Positions 26,157 to 33,652 of a stretch of DNA of 64,000 nucleotides are shown here, piece after piece; positions within the stretch are counted from its first letter, which is position 1, and each line of letters starts with the position of its first letter. A program made the position numbers and the translations under genes. The stretch covers positions 1 to 64,000 of the forward strand of contig JAFWWB010000073.1 in assembly GCA_017518185.1 (NCBI GenBank), read 5' to 3'. The notes under the pieces were generated by a model that worked only from the letters and a program-made list of their open reading frames with translations, searched no databases and was not told the origin of the DNA. The stretch comes from Lachnospiraceae bacterium. GTDB lineage: Bacteria; Bacillota; Clostridia; Lachnospirales; Lachnospiraceae.

Positions 26157-27148
26157 TGAAAGAAACTAAGTACACACACACTTCCGGCAGCGACGGACTT
26201 GAGCTTTCGGCGCTCCGGATGGAACCCGATAAAAAAGAGGATATAAAGGGAGTGCTTCAGCTGGTGCACGGCATGTGCGAGCACAAGGAGCGCTATATCC
26301 CTTTCATGGAATATATGACCTCCCACGGCTTTGTGACCGTGATCCACGACAACAGGGGCCATGGCGGAAGCGTAAGATCCCCGGAGGATCTGGGCTATAT
26401 GTATGAGAACGGGGCGGAAGCCCTGGTGGAGGACATACACGAGATCACCATGGACACTAAGCTCTATCTTGAGGAGGAGCTGGAGCTGGAGGACCTTCCC
26501 TTCACCCTGCTGGGACACAGCATGGGTTCCCTGGCGGTGCGCTGTTATATACAGAAGTATGATAAGGATATAGATAAGCTGATAGTGGTGGGCTGCCCTT
26601 CGAAGCTGTCCGGAATGGACGCGGGGCTGGCCTTCATAAAGCTGCTGGAGGCGCAGAAGGGAGACCATGCCCGCTCGAAGGCGGCGGATAAGCTGGTCAT
26701 GGGGGCGAACAACAGGAAATTTAAGGATGAGGGACCCTCGGCCTGGGTCTGCTCGGATAAGGTAGTGGTGGAAGAATATCTGGCGGATCCCCTGTGCAGC
26801 TTCAGCTTTACACTGAATGGCTATGAGAACCTTATAAAGCTCATGAAGCAGACTTATTCCGATCATGAAGCGTCCAATACCGCGCTGCCCATACGTTTCT
26901 ACTCGGGAGCGGAGGATCCCTGCGCGGTATCCCGGAGGGATCTGGCTCTGGCCATAAGGCATCTTACAAAGCAGGGCTACACGGATGTAAAGGGCCGCAT
27001 GTATCCCGGCATGCGTCATGAGATACTGAATGAAAAGAAAAAGGCCTATGTCTGGAAGGACATACTTAAATTTATCGAAGCACCTGCTCCGGAAGCCCAA
27101 AAGGGAGAGAAGGAAGCCACTGAAACGTTAGGAGAAAAAGAGGAATGA
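26156..27148 (+). CDS. Alpha/beta hydrolase, monoacylglycerol-lipase-like
   Basis: A 330-residue serine hydrolase of the hydrolase_4 group. Visible are the oxyanion region QLVHGMCEHKERY, the nucleophile elbow LLGHSMGS (about 119-126), the Asp in YSGAEDPC and the catalytic His in GMRHEI (about 285). There is no signal peptide. A charged tail of about 25 residues (PEAQKGEKEATETLGEKEE) extends past the usual end. It is translated together with the EIIC-EAL fusion (TAATG overlap), but no functional link is obvious. The natural ester substrate is unknown; lysophospholipid or monoglyceride is the family norm. Confidence 0.87.
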   Translation: MKETKYTHTSGSDGLELSALRMEPDKKEDIKGVLQLVHGMCEHKERYIPFMEYMTSHGFVTVIHDNRGHGGSVRSPEDLGYMYENGAEALVEDIHEITMDTKLYLEEELELEDLPFTLLGHSMGSLAVRCYIQKYDKDIDKLIVVGCPSKLSGMDAGLAFIKLLEAQKGDHARSKAADKLVMGANNRKFKDEGPSAWVCSDKVVVEEYLADPLCSFSFTLNGYENLIKLMKQTYSDHEASNTALPIRFYSGAEDPCAVSRRDLALAIRHLTKQGYTDVKGRMYPGMRHEILNEKKKAYVWKDILKFIEAPAPEAQKGEKEATETLGEKEE

Positions 27149-27243
27149 AAACGACTGACGGAAGAGTACTGTGTCCTTCCTGCATGAAGGAGAATACTGA
27201 GGGAACAGCGCGCTGCGCCTTCTGCGGCAGTGGTTTTAACTGA
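27145..27243 (+). CDS. Short zinc-ribbon ORF (32 residues)
   Basis: A short frame overlapping the hydrolase stop by 4 nt (ATGA) and reading MKTTDGRVLCPSCMKENTEG, then a second CxxCG pair and a TGA stop. Two CxxC pairs spaced about 15 residues apart form a rubredoxin-like zinc ribbon. Such ribbons usually open larger Lachnospiraceae proteins, for example Ser/Thr kinases or FHA proteins, so this could be the remnant of one rather than a stand-alone small protein. The start position, in a translational-coupling overlap, favours real translation. GGAG and AGAGG lie just upstream. Confidence 0.55.
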   Translation: MKTTDGRVLCPSCMKENTEGTARCAFCGSGFN

Positions 27244-27291
27244 TCTTTTCTTTATGGTGATTTTCACCAAAAAATATCAAATGTTTTTTAT

Positions 27292-27320
27292 TTGATTTAT
27301 ATATCAATACCTGTTACACT
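27292..27320 (+). promoter_or_regulatory. Promoter of the sugar-uptake operon, with downstream cre
   Basis: TTGATT at 27292-27297, 17-nt spacer, TACACT at 27315-27320. The predicted start near 27327 places the cre site at 27332-27345 immediately downstream, in the usual position for CcpA roadblock repression. Confidence 0.55.
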
Positions 27321-27331
27321 CATATCAGAAA

Positions 27332-27345
27332 TGAAAGCGTTTACA
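27332..27345 (+). promoter_or_regulatory. CcpA-type catabolite response element (cre)
   Basis: TGAAAGCGTTTACA; its complement TGTAAACGCTTTCA matches the classical Firmicute cre consensus TGWAANCGNTNWCA with the central CG. It lies between two candidate promoters of the sugar importer array, so CcpA or a LacI-family regulator probably represses the array when preferred sugars are present. Confidence 0.75.
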
Positions 27346-27347
27346 TT

Positions 27348-27376
27348 TTGATGAACATTGAGTTTTACGGGATACT
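27348..27376 (+). promoter_or_regulatory. Second promoter, possibly leaderless
   Basis: TTGATG at 27348-27353, 17-nt spacer, GATACT at 27371-27376. The ATG of the first gene is at 27382, only 5 nt after the -10, and no ribosome binding site is visible for it. The in-frame ATG at 27388 is an alternative start. Confidence 0.45.
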
Positions 27377-27381
27377 GATCC

Positions 27382-27960
27382 ATGGAAATGAAAGCTAAGA
27401 GGAGCGTCTCGGCATACAGGAACATAGACCTTGCATTCTTCGCCGGGATACTGGTGCTCTGCGAGACCCTGATCCTCAAGGCGGCGGGTACCTGGTTCAG
27501 GGACCAGCTCTACACAGTGTCCATATGCGGAGCCCTTACAGCCATAGTTTATATGCGCTGGGGTATATGGGGGATGCTCCATGCGGCTCTGGGAGGCGCG
27601 CTCACCTGTCTGGTGCTGGGCGGCGGACCGGAGCAGTACCTGATCTACTGCGGGGGGAACCTTTTATCGGCCCTTGTGCTCATGGTCAGGAAGCTGGCCG
27701 GGCCCGGGAGGATCAGGAATAACGCCCTTGCTTCCATGGGCTTCGGACTGCTGACACTGCTCCTTATGCAGAGCGGAAGAGCGCTGGTATCGCTGATACT
27801 GGGATACGGCTTTGAAAATGCCACAGGGTTCTATGCAACGGATGCTCTTTCACTGGTGTTCACGGCAGTGGTGATCTGGGTGGCAAGAAGACTTGACGGG
27901 ATATTTGAGGATCAGAGAAGCTACCTGGTCCGCATCAACGAGGAAGAGAGGAAAGCTTAA
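27382..27960 (+). CDS. Uncharacterised multi-pass membrane protein
   Basis: A 192-residue protein with about five to six predicted transmembrane segments, among them IDLAFFAGILVLCETLIL, SICGALTAIVYMRWGIWGML and ALGGALTCLVLG, and a charged C-terminal tail. The pattern of short Gly-rich helices resembles ECF-type S components, but no specific family is recognisable. It is the first gene of the sugar importer array and directly abuts the permease (stop TAA followed by ATG), so it is probably an accessory membrane component of that system. Confidence 0.75.
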   Translation: MEMKAKRSVSAYRNIDLAFFAGILVLCETLILKAAGTWFRDQLYTVSICGALTAIVYMRWGIWGMLHAALGGALTCLVLGGGPEQYLIYCGGNLLSALVLMVRKLAGPGRIRNNALASMGFGLLTLLLMQSGRALVSLILGYGFENATGFYATDALSLVFTAVVIWVARRLDGIFEDQRSYLVRINEEERKA

Positions 27961-29013
27961 ATGAGCGTAAAGGCGGCTGATTATCTGCTGGTAGACGAGG
28001 AAACAGGCAAATACCGCATGGATCCGGAGCAGGCTGTCCGTGATGATGTGGAAAAGCATTACTGGCTTCATGTGGGCAGGACGATCTTAAAGGACTGGCG
28101 TCTTTATCTTATGCTGGTGCCCATGATACTGGTATTCCTGTTCTGGCGTTATTTTCCCATGTACGAACTGCTGGGCTGCTTTAAGCGTTACGAGGAAGTG
28201 ACTCCGGTCTCCGAGAGGCTCTTCTCCGGTTTTTCGTATTTCAAGACCCTGCTGGTGGGCAGTGATTCCCTTTCCACCGATTTCTGGCGAGCCATGAGGA
28301 ATACCTTCCTCCTGAGCTTTTACGGACTGCTCTTCGGTTTCCCCATGCCCATCATCCTTGCTCTCTTCTTCAATGAGGTGCGTTCGGATATCGCCAGGAG
28401 CATCTTCCAGGTCATGACCTACCTTCCGAAGTTCATGTCGACCGTTATCATGACCTCCCTTACCATAATGTTAGTCAAAGGCTCCTCCCTTACCAACGGG
28501 ATGGGCGTTATCTCCCAGCTTTTCGTGAACCTTGGCTGGATAAGCCCCGAGGTGGGAGCTGCCGGCCTTCTGAACCAGCCCAATCTCTTCAGGGCGATCT
28601 ACCAGATAACGGGTATCTGGGAGGGCGCAGGCTACGACAGCATAGTATTCTTTGCGGCTATCATCGCCATATCACCAACCAGCTATGAGGCAGCCCAGAT
28701 CGACGGTGCCGGCAAGATGGCGCAGATGAGATACGTGGTGCTTCCCAGCATCCTTTCGACAGTGGTCATCATGCTGATAACCCGTATCGGACACCTCCTC
28801 AGCGTGGGTTACGAAAAGGTGCTGCTGCTCTACAACCTCAATACCTATGTGACAGCGGACGTGGTATCCACCTTCGCCCAGAGACAGGGTATCCTGTCAA
28901 ACGCCAAGGGCATTGCCTCCGCGGCGGAGATGATGAACAACATAATCGGCATGCTTCTGGTCATTGGAGCCAATACCATTGCAAAGAAGGCTTCCAACAC
29001 ATCCTTGTACTGA
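27961..29013 (+). CDS. YteP/LplB-type sugar ABC permease
   Basis: A 350-residue permease of the carbohydrate uptake CUT1 family, subgroup of YteP/LplB, which move complex oligosaccharides. It has an N-terminal cytoplasmic extension of about 45 residues, the opening helix YLMLVPMILVFLFWRYFP, about six helices, and the ATPase-contact loop EAAQIDGAGKMAQMRYVVLP (about 240-260). It pairs with the permease encoded 15 nt downstream. The extension before the first helix is longer than usual. Confidence 0.92.
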   Translation: MSVKAADYLLVDEETGKYRMDPEQAVRDDVEKHYWLHVGRTILKDWRLYLMLVPMILVFLFWRYFPMYELLGCFKRYEEVTPVSERLFSGFSYFKTLLVGSDSLSTDFWRAMRNTFLLSFYGLLFGFPMPIILALFFNEVRSDIARSIFQVMTYLPKFMSTVIMTSLTIMLVKGSSLTNGMGVISQLFVNLGWISPEVGAAGLLNQPNLFRAIYQITGIWEGAGYDSIVFFAAIIAISPTSYEAAQIDGAGKMAQMRYVVLPSILSTVVIMLITRIGHLLSVGYEKVLLLYNLNTYVTADVVSTFAQRQGILSNAKGIASAAEMMNNIIGMLLVIGANTIAKKASNTSLY

Positions 29014-29028
29014 TAACGGGGGGATAAG

Positions 29029-29919
29029 ATGAAAAGACGGCTTGAGATTTCGGAACTCATATTTAAGATAATAAGCTACACACTGCTGACCATCTTCGCG
29101 GTGGCCTGCCTCTATCCCTTCGTGTATGCCATATCCTCTTCCGTGAGCGGCTACGAAGCGGTGCAGTACGGCAGGGTGGTGCTCTTTCCCAAGGACGTGC
29201 AGTTCGATGCCTTTAAGAGGATGTTCTCCGACAACATGTTCTGGAATTCCTATTCCAACACCCTTTTCCTCACCTTCTTCGGTACGATCTGGGCGCTGGG
29301 AGTGGCGCTGCTCGGCGGCTACGCTCTTTCCAAGAAGAGGCTGCTGTTCCGTAAGGCCTTCAACTTCTTCCTGGTCTTTACCATGTGGTTCTCCGCAGGT
29401 CTGGTCCCCCAGTACCTGAACTACATCGCCACCCAGAGAGTGTTCTCCAAGGTGGGGATCAACGATGACAAGTGGCTTGTGGTCATTGCCATGGGTATGG
29501 CGGCAATGAACATAATACTGCTCAGAAATGCTTTTGAGGGAGTCCCCTCCGAAATAGAAGAAGCGGCTATCGTGGACGGTGCAACGGAGCTGCAGGTGCT
29601 TACCAACGTATACATACCCATGACCAAATCCACCATAGCGACGGTAGCGCTGTTCTTCGGCATATCCAGATGGAACGGATACTACTGGGCGAGGCAGATG
29701 ATCAAGGATACAAATGAGCATCCCCTGCAGGTCTTCATGAGACTTAAGCTGGAGCAGTTCCAGGATGCGGAGCAGATGGCGGGCTGGAGCGAGAGCTATG
29801 CCTCGGATTCGGTGATCTACGCGCTGATAGTATGCTCGGTCATCCCCATACTGATAATATATCCCTTCATACAGAAGTATTTCGCCAAGGGCACCAACGC
29901 CGGAGGCGTGAAGGAGTAA
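29029..29919 (+). CDS. YtcP/LplC-type sugar ABC permease
   Basis: A 296-residue second CUT1 permease with six helices, opening segment LLTIFAVACLYPFVYAISSS and contact loop IEEAAIVDGATELQVLTNVY (about 177-196) followed by IPMTKSTIA. It forms the heterodimeric channel with the preceding permease. A ribosome binding site (GGGGGGAT) precedes the ATG. A repeat cluster of about 190 nt begins 16 nt after the stop and separates it from the solute-binding gene. Confidence 0.92.
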   Translation: MKRRLEISELIFKIISYTLLTIFAVACLYPFVYAISSSVSGYEAVQYGRVVLFPKDVQFDAFKRMFSDNMFWNSYSNTLFLTFFGTIWALGVALLGGYALSKKRLLFRKAFNFFLVFTMWFSAGLVPQYLNYIATQRVFSKVGINDDKWLVVIAMGMAAMNIILLRNAFEGVPSEIEEAAIVDGATELQVLTNVYIPMTKSTIATVALFFGISRWNGYYWARQMIKDTNEHPLQVFMRLKLEQFQDAEQMAGWSESYASDSVIYALIVCSVIPILIIYPFIQKYFAKGTNAGGVKE

Positions 29920-29935
29920 TGTGGCTGTGCTTTCC

Positions 29936-30122
29936 GAAGATTCCTCGACTTCGCTCGGAATGACACGGAAAGCACAGAATGTCATCCCGAGCGGAGCAAA
30001 GCGGAATGCAGAATGTCATCCCGAGCGGAGCAAAGCGGAATGCAGAATGTCATTCCGAGCGGAGCAAAGCGGAATGCAGAATGTCATCCCGAGCGGAGCA
30101 AAGCGGAGTCGAGGGATCTTAA
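29936..30122. repeat. Tandem 34-nt repeats with an inverted end copy
   Basis: Four direct copies with a period of exactly 34 nt begin at 29981, 30015, 30049 and 30083, each opening GTCATCCCGAGCGGAGCAAA. An inverted copy (29936-29964, AAGATTCCTCGACTTCG...) precedes them and matches the closing GTCGAGGGATCTT at 30107-30119. This makes the element an array bounded by terminal inverted repeats. The same family occurs at 39118. Reading frames through it are spurious. Confidence 0.9.
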
Positions 30123-30190
30123 GATTGTGACGCGCCATAGCGCTTAACAATAAAGGCAAAAAAGGAGTTTACAGTAAAAAGGAGGAAAGT

Positions 30191-32407
30191 ATGAAGAAAA
30201 AATTCGTACGCGCTGCGCTGGGGATCCTTTCCACATCAGCAGTAGTGCTGGCAGGCTGCGGTGATGACGCCGTTCAGCAGGCCGTAAACGAAGCCAATCA
30301 GGAGGCCGCAAAGGCTACACCTACCACCGCACCCGCAGAAAACGAGGGAAACGGGGGCGATGAGAACGGAGACGGCGGTGAAGTGAGCGCCGAGCCCGAG
30401 GGCTTAAGCTTTGCGGACGGTACCGTGATCCGCATGTCCTGCGGTTACAACAACGCCAAGACCGGCATGCGTTTTGACGCAGAGGTGGCCGGCGAGGGCG
30501 TGACCCTGGCTGACGGCGTGACCTATCACACCGGCGATTTCAAGCCCACCTGGGTGGAGGTCCAGAATGTGCTGGGCTTCACCATCGACGATTACTATGC
30601 AGGCGATGCGGATACCGACAACTTTACCAAGTGGGAAGCACAGCTGGCAGACATCGATATGTTCTCCGGTTCCGCACAGCAGCTTCAGGAGGCAGGTGCG
30701 GCAGGCGAGGTGGTGAACATCGCCGATTATCTGGATCTCATGCCCAACTTCAAGGCCTTCCTTGACGCAAATCCCGTTGCCCGCATGACCCTTACCGGTT
30801 CCGTTATGGGCGACAATGCGGGAGCCATCTACAACAGCCCTTATTTCGACGGCCTCGACGATATCGAGAAGATGCCTCTTATGAGAGCTGACTGGGTGAT
30901 CACCCTTCTTGACGGCGACGAGTTCACTGCGGATTCCAGTGACACCACCAAAGCCTTTGCTTATCAGCCTTACATGCCCACCAGCGGCAAGGTTACCGTT
31001 GATGTGGTAAAGAAGGACGGCAGCGGTGTAGAGCAGGTGACCAAGGATTACGATGCAGCCGGCAACATCATCGACAATATGAACGCAGCAGGTTCCATGA
31101 GCGGTGTTGAAGCGGTCGCAATGCTCCGCGAATACATCGATACCGCATATGCGGGCTACTACGGCGACACCCGTTCCGATCTTTTCATCGGACAGAACGC
31201 AGCCTGGGATGCGGACGAGATGGTAGCTCTTCTCCGCTGCGTATGCGCTAACAGCGCCAGCCTTAATGCGGACGGCGAAAAGGTGCAGGGTCTCTTCTCC
31301 CGTGAGGAAGGCAACAATGCGCGCCGCGCCGACCTTTACAGACTCGCAGGCATACTCTTCGGCGTAAGAGGCCTTGAGAGCCGTCAGGAGTTCCTGTATT
31401 TCGACAAGGACGGACAGCTTCACGATGCAAGAGGCGAGCAGGCTACCTATGATGCACTCCTCCGTATGTATGACCTTACAAAGGAAGGCCTCATCAGCCC
31501 CGACTTTGCGAGCGGAAATGCAGATTCCAAGAGCTCCACTTACCTTGAGAAGGATCTGGGCTTCATGAGCTATGATTACAACCAGACCCAGACCATCTTC
31601 AACGAGGACGGCAAGACCCTTGATACCGCTGCAGGCGAGAAGTACATGGCAGCCATGATCCCCGTTGCACGCTGGGATGACGGAAACGGCGAGACCTTTA
31701 TGAGATTTACCGAGAGCTGGAGATCCGCAAAGCCCGGCGGATGGGCGATCTCCAAGCCCGGCGTAGGCGATGACCAGGATAAGCTCTATGCATGCTTAAA
31801 GCTCATCGATTACGCATACAGCCCCGAAGGCTATGTGCTCATGAGCTTCGGCCCCGCAGCCTTCCGCGATGATGCGAACACCTTCGATTTCTACGGAAAG
31901 CAGATGCCTCATATCTCCGCAAAGAGCTATGAAGACCTCTGGGCGCTTGCAGGCGGCAACTACACCAACTATGCGCGTCAGTACATAGGCTCCACCCTTT
32001 CCTTCAACAAGAGCCAGGCCTTCGAGATGGAGTGCACCACGGCTGTAGGTAAGGAAGGCCTCGGATATGTGACCAACGCCATCAGCCTCGGCACCATCAA
32101 GCATCCCGAGCTCAGCGTAGAGTCCAATATGTGGTACACCATAGTTCCCACCGTGCTGCCTACCACCGATGCCGATAACGAGCAGCTCAAGAGTTATGCT
32201 GATCTCAACTCAAACTTCGGCACCAAGAAGGTTGAAGAGTCCAACAATATCCTCATCAACGTCATCGCTACCGGCGATACCGGTGTGGACGGCGGAGCTG
32301 CAGGCGCTGCTGACACCGTGACCAACAGCTGGAACGGAGCTCAGTACGTACAGATCAAGCAGACCGCATGGGAAGATCTTAAGAGCTTCTCGGATTCGAA
32401 CTTCTGA
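30191..32407 (+). CDS. Very large extracellular sugar-binding lipoprotein
   Basis: A 738-residue solute-binding lipoprotein, lipobox LAGC at about residue 22, followed by a Thr/Glu/Asn/Gly linker and a class I-type binding fold with many aromatic residues. CUT1 binding proteins of the LplA/YtcQ type are usually about 500 residues; this one is about 240 longer, suggesting a deep site for a large oligosaccharide. Its position after the two permeases makes it the substrate receptor of the importer. Codon use is strongly biased (frequent GCA, GGC, AAG, TTC), consistent with very high expression. AAAAGGAGGAAAG precedes the ATG, and a strong stem-loop follows the stop. Confidence 0.92.
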   Translation: MKKKFVRAALGILSTSAVVLAGCGDDAVQQAVNEANQEAAKATPTTAPAENEGNGGDENGDGGEVSAEPEGLSFADGTVIRMSCGYNNAKTGMRFDAEVAGEGVTLADGVTYHTGDFKPTWVEVQNVLGFTIDDYYAGDADTDNFTKWEAQLADIDMFSGSAQQLQEAGAAGEVVNIADYLDLMPNFKAFLDANPVARMTLTGSVMGDNAGAIYNSPYFDGLDDIEKMPLMRADWVITLLDGDEFTADSSDTTKAFAYQPYMPTSGKVTVDVVKKDGSGVEQVTKDYDAAGNIIDNMNAAGSMSGVEAVAMLREYIDTAYAGYYGDTRSDLFIGQNAAWDADEMVALLRCVCANSASLNADGEKVQGLFSREEGNNARRADLYRLAGILFGVRGLESRQEFLYFDKDGQLHDARGEQATYDALLRMYDLTKEGLISPDFASGNADSKSSTYLEKDLGFMSYDYNQTQTIFNEDGKTLDTAAGEKYMAAMIPVARWDDGNGETFMRFTESWRSAKPGGWAISKPGVGDDQDKLYACLKLIDYAYSPEGYVLMSFGPAAFRDDANTFDFYGKQMPHISAKSYEDLWALAGGNYTNYARQYIGSTLSFNKSQAFEMECTTAVGKEGLGYVTNAISLGTIKHPELSVESNMWYTIVPTVLPTTDADNEQLKSYADLNSNFGTKKVEESNNILINVIATGDTGVDGGAAGAADTVTNSWNGAQYVQIKQTAWEDLKSFSDSNF

Positions 32408-32425
32408 TTAACAGAGTAATATAAT

Positions 32426-32476
32426 GGACCGGAAGCCCGGAAAGCAGGCCTGTCCTCTTTCCGGGCAGCAGGGTCC
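32426..32476 (+). promoter_or_regulatory. Stem-loop after the binding-protein gene
   Basis: A perfect 10-bp stem GCCCGGAAAG/CTTTCCGGGC (32435-32444 with 32457-32466) sits inside an outer GGACC/GGTCC stem (32426-32430 with 32472-32476). No T-run follows, so it is not an intrinsic terminator; it is placed like the mRNA-stabilising hairpins that raise binding-protein levels above those of the rest of an ABC operon. Confidence 0.65.
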
Positions 32477-32552
32477 GGTGATACCGCGGAAAGGTATTAA
32501 AACAGCGGCCGGATAAGACCGCGGGGGTATAAGACGGGAAAGGAAGAACCGA

Positions 32553-33140
32553 ATGTACAAGACACAGATGAGATTTCAAAAACTGATATGCCTGTTCTCG
32601 CTGATCGCGGGAGCGATATGCTTCCTTTATTCCCTTGGGATAATGACAGACCTCTTTGACAGTCTGTATTCCACCATGCGTGCCGGCGACGATCCCAACC
32701 AGAATTTCGTCGTACCGGGAGCGTATGTATATTATGAGATGCAGGGCTTCAACAGGCTTTTCACAAGGCTCTCCATAGGGCTCATCGTGGTCTCCCTGCT
32801 TTATTTCATCACCAATACCAACGTCAGGAGACGTTATTACATCGGAAATTACATCGCTGTGGGAGTGAACGTTCTCTACAGCCTGGTGTTCATCATATGG
32901 GGACATGTTCAGATAGAGAGCTATAAGGCGAAGTTCCTTCAGGTGGATTTTGCGGCCCTTAAGGCCTATGCCGAGCAGTGGAACAGCTACTACACGGATT
33001 CCACCTTCTGGTTTGACATACATTACCCTGTATTCGGAATAGTGTTCATACTCGCGGCACTGCAGCTGGTGAACCTGTTCTGGAAGAGAAAGCTCATGAA
33101 GGAAGAGGGAGAGCTCATAGGAAAGGAGGCGCAGGCATGA
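32553..33140 (+). CDS. Uncharacterised membrane protein
   Basis: A 195-residue protein with about four transmembrane helices: LICLFSLIAGAICFLYSLG, ISIGL-type helix near 85-105, a helix near 115-130 and a last helix near 160-178, with an extracytoplasmic loop of about 40 residues after the first. Family not recognised. The stop overlaps the next start by 4 nt, so the two small membrane proteins are made together. Position between the sugar receptor and the first ATPase points to an accessory role in the importer. Confidence 0.75.
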   Translation: MYKTQMRFQKLICLFSLIAGAICFLYSLGIMTDLFDSLYSTMRAGDDPNQNFVVPGAYVYYEMQGFNRLFTRLSIGLIVVSLLYFITNTNVRRRYYIGNYIAVGVNVLYSLVFIIWGHVQIESYKAKFLQVDFAALKAYAEQWNSYYTDSTFWFDIHYPVFGIVFILAALQLVNLFWKRKLMKEEGELIGKEAQA

Positions 33141-33640
33141 AAAGTGTTGATATCGATCTGAATGACAGCGCATATGTGCGCGCCGACCGCATGCGCTATG
33201 AGAAGAACAGGCTTTCCTCCAATCTGGCCATACTGTCCATAGTACTGAACGGGCTGTTCTTCATCAGCATATACAAGTCAAACGCCGGGACATATTATTA
33301 TAATCTGCTGATGGGAGCTTCCATCGTTTACAACATGCTCTTCATGCTGGTGGTATTCCTGGTCTCGGAAGGCAGCAAGAGCTATCATATCACATATTCC
33401 TATATCGCCATTGCCGTGGGGATCCTGCAGTTCGCAAGGATAGCGGTATTCCCCATGAGAGCCCACAATGCCGAGGTGGTGGTGCAGGATGTGTCGGTAA
33501 AGGTAATGGAGGACGGACAGTTCTTCAGGGTGCTGGTGTATCTCATCGGCTCCGGGGTGTGTCTTCTTGCCTCCGCCGTAATAGGAATAATGCGTGCCAA
33601 TACCCTCAGCGCGCATCTCAGATCATTGGAAAGCAGATAA
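33137..33640 (+). CDS. Uncharacterised membrane protein
   Basis: A 167-residue protein with about four transmembrane helices (NLAILSIVLNGLFFISIY, YNLLMGASIVYNMLFMLVVF, ITYSYIAIAVGILQFARIAV, and LVYLIGSGVCLLASAVIG). The N-terminus is charged and cytoplasmic (DLNDSAYVRADRMRYEKNR). Family not recognised. It precedes the ATPase gene by 12 nt. The four-helix design is like that of the gene before it, and the pair may be distant paralogues forming a heterodimer; inspection cannot prove it. Confidence 0.75.
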   Translation: MKSVDIDLNDSAYVRADRMRYEKNRLSSNLAILSIVLNGLFFISIYKSNAGTYYYNLLMGASIVYNMLFMLVVFLVSEGSKSYHITYSYIAIAVGILQFARIAVFPMRAHNAEVVVQDVSVKVMEDGQFFRVLVYLIGSGVCLLASAVIGIMRANTLSAHLRSLESR

Positions 33641-33652
33641 AGGGGAGCGGAT

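Noticed and set aside
27251..27272. GGTGA-tttt-TCACC hairpin as a terminator after the zinc-ribbon ORF
   Set aside because: The stem is only 5 bp and is followed by A residues on the plus strand; as a minus-strand terminator no gene would use it.
29976..30118. Possible CRISPR array (regular repeats of 34 nt)
   Set aside because: The repeats are directly abutting with no unique spacers, and there are no cas genes; ends are inverted copies. It is a tandem repeat element.
29921..30130. 69-residue frame with repeated PSGAKR-like units
   Set aside because: It is a translation of the 34-nt tandem repeat shifting through all three frames; no ribosome binding site and no independent evidence of coding.
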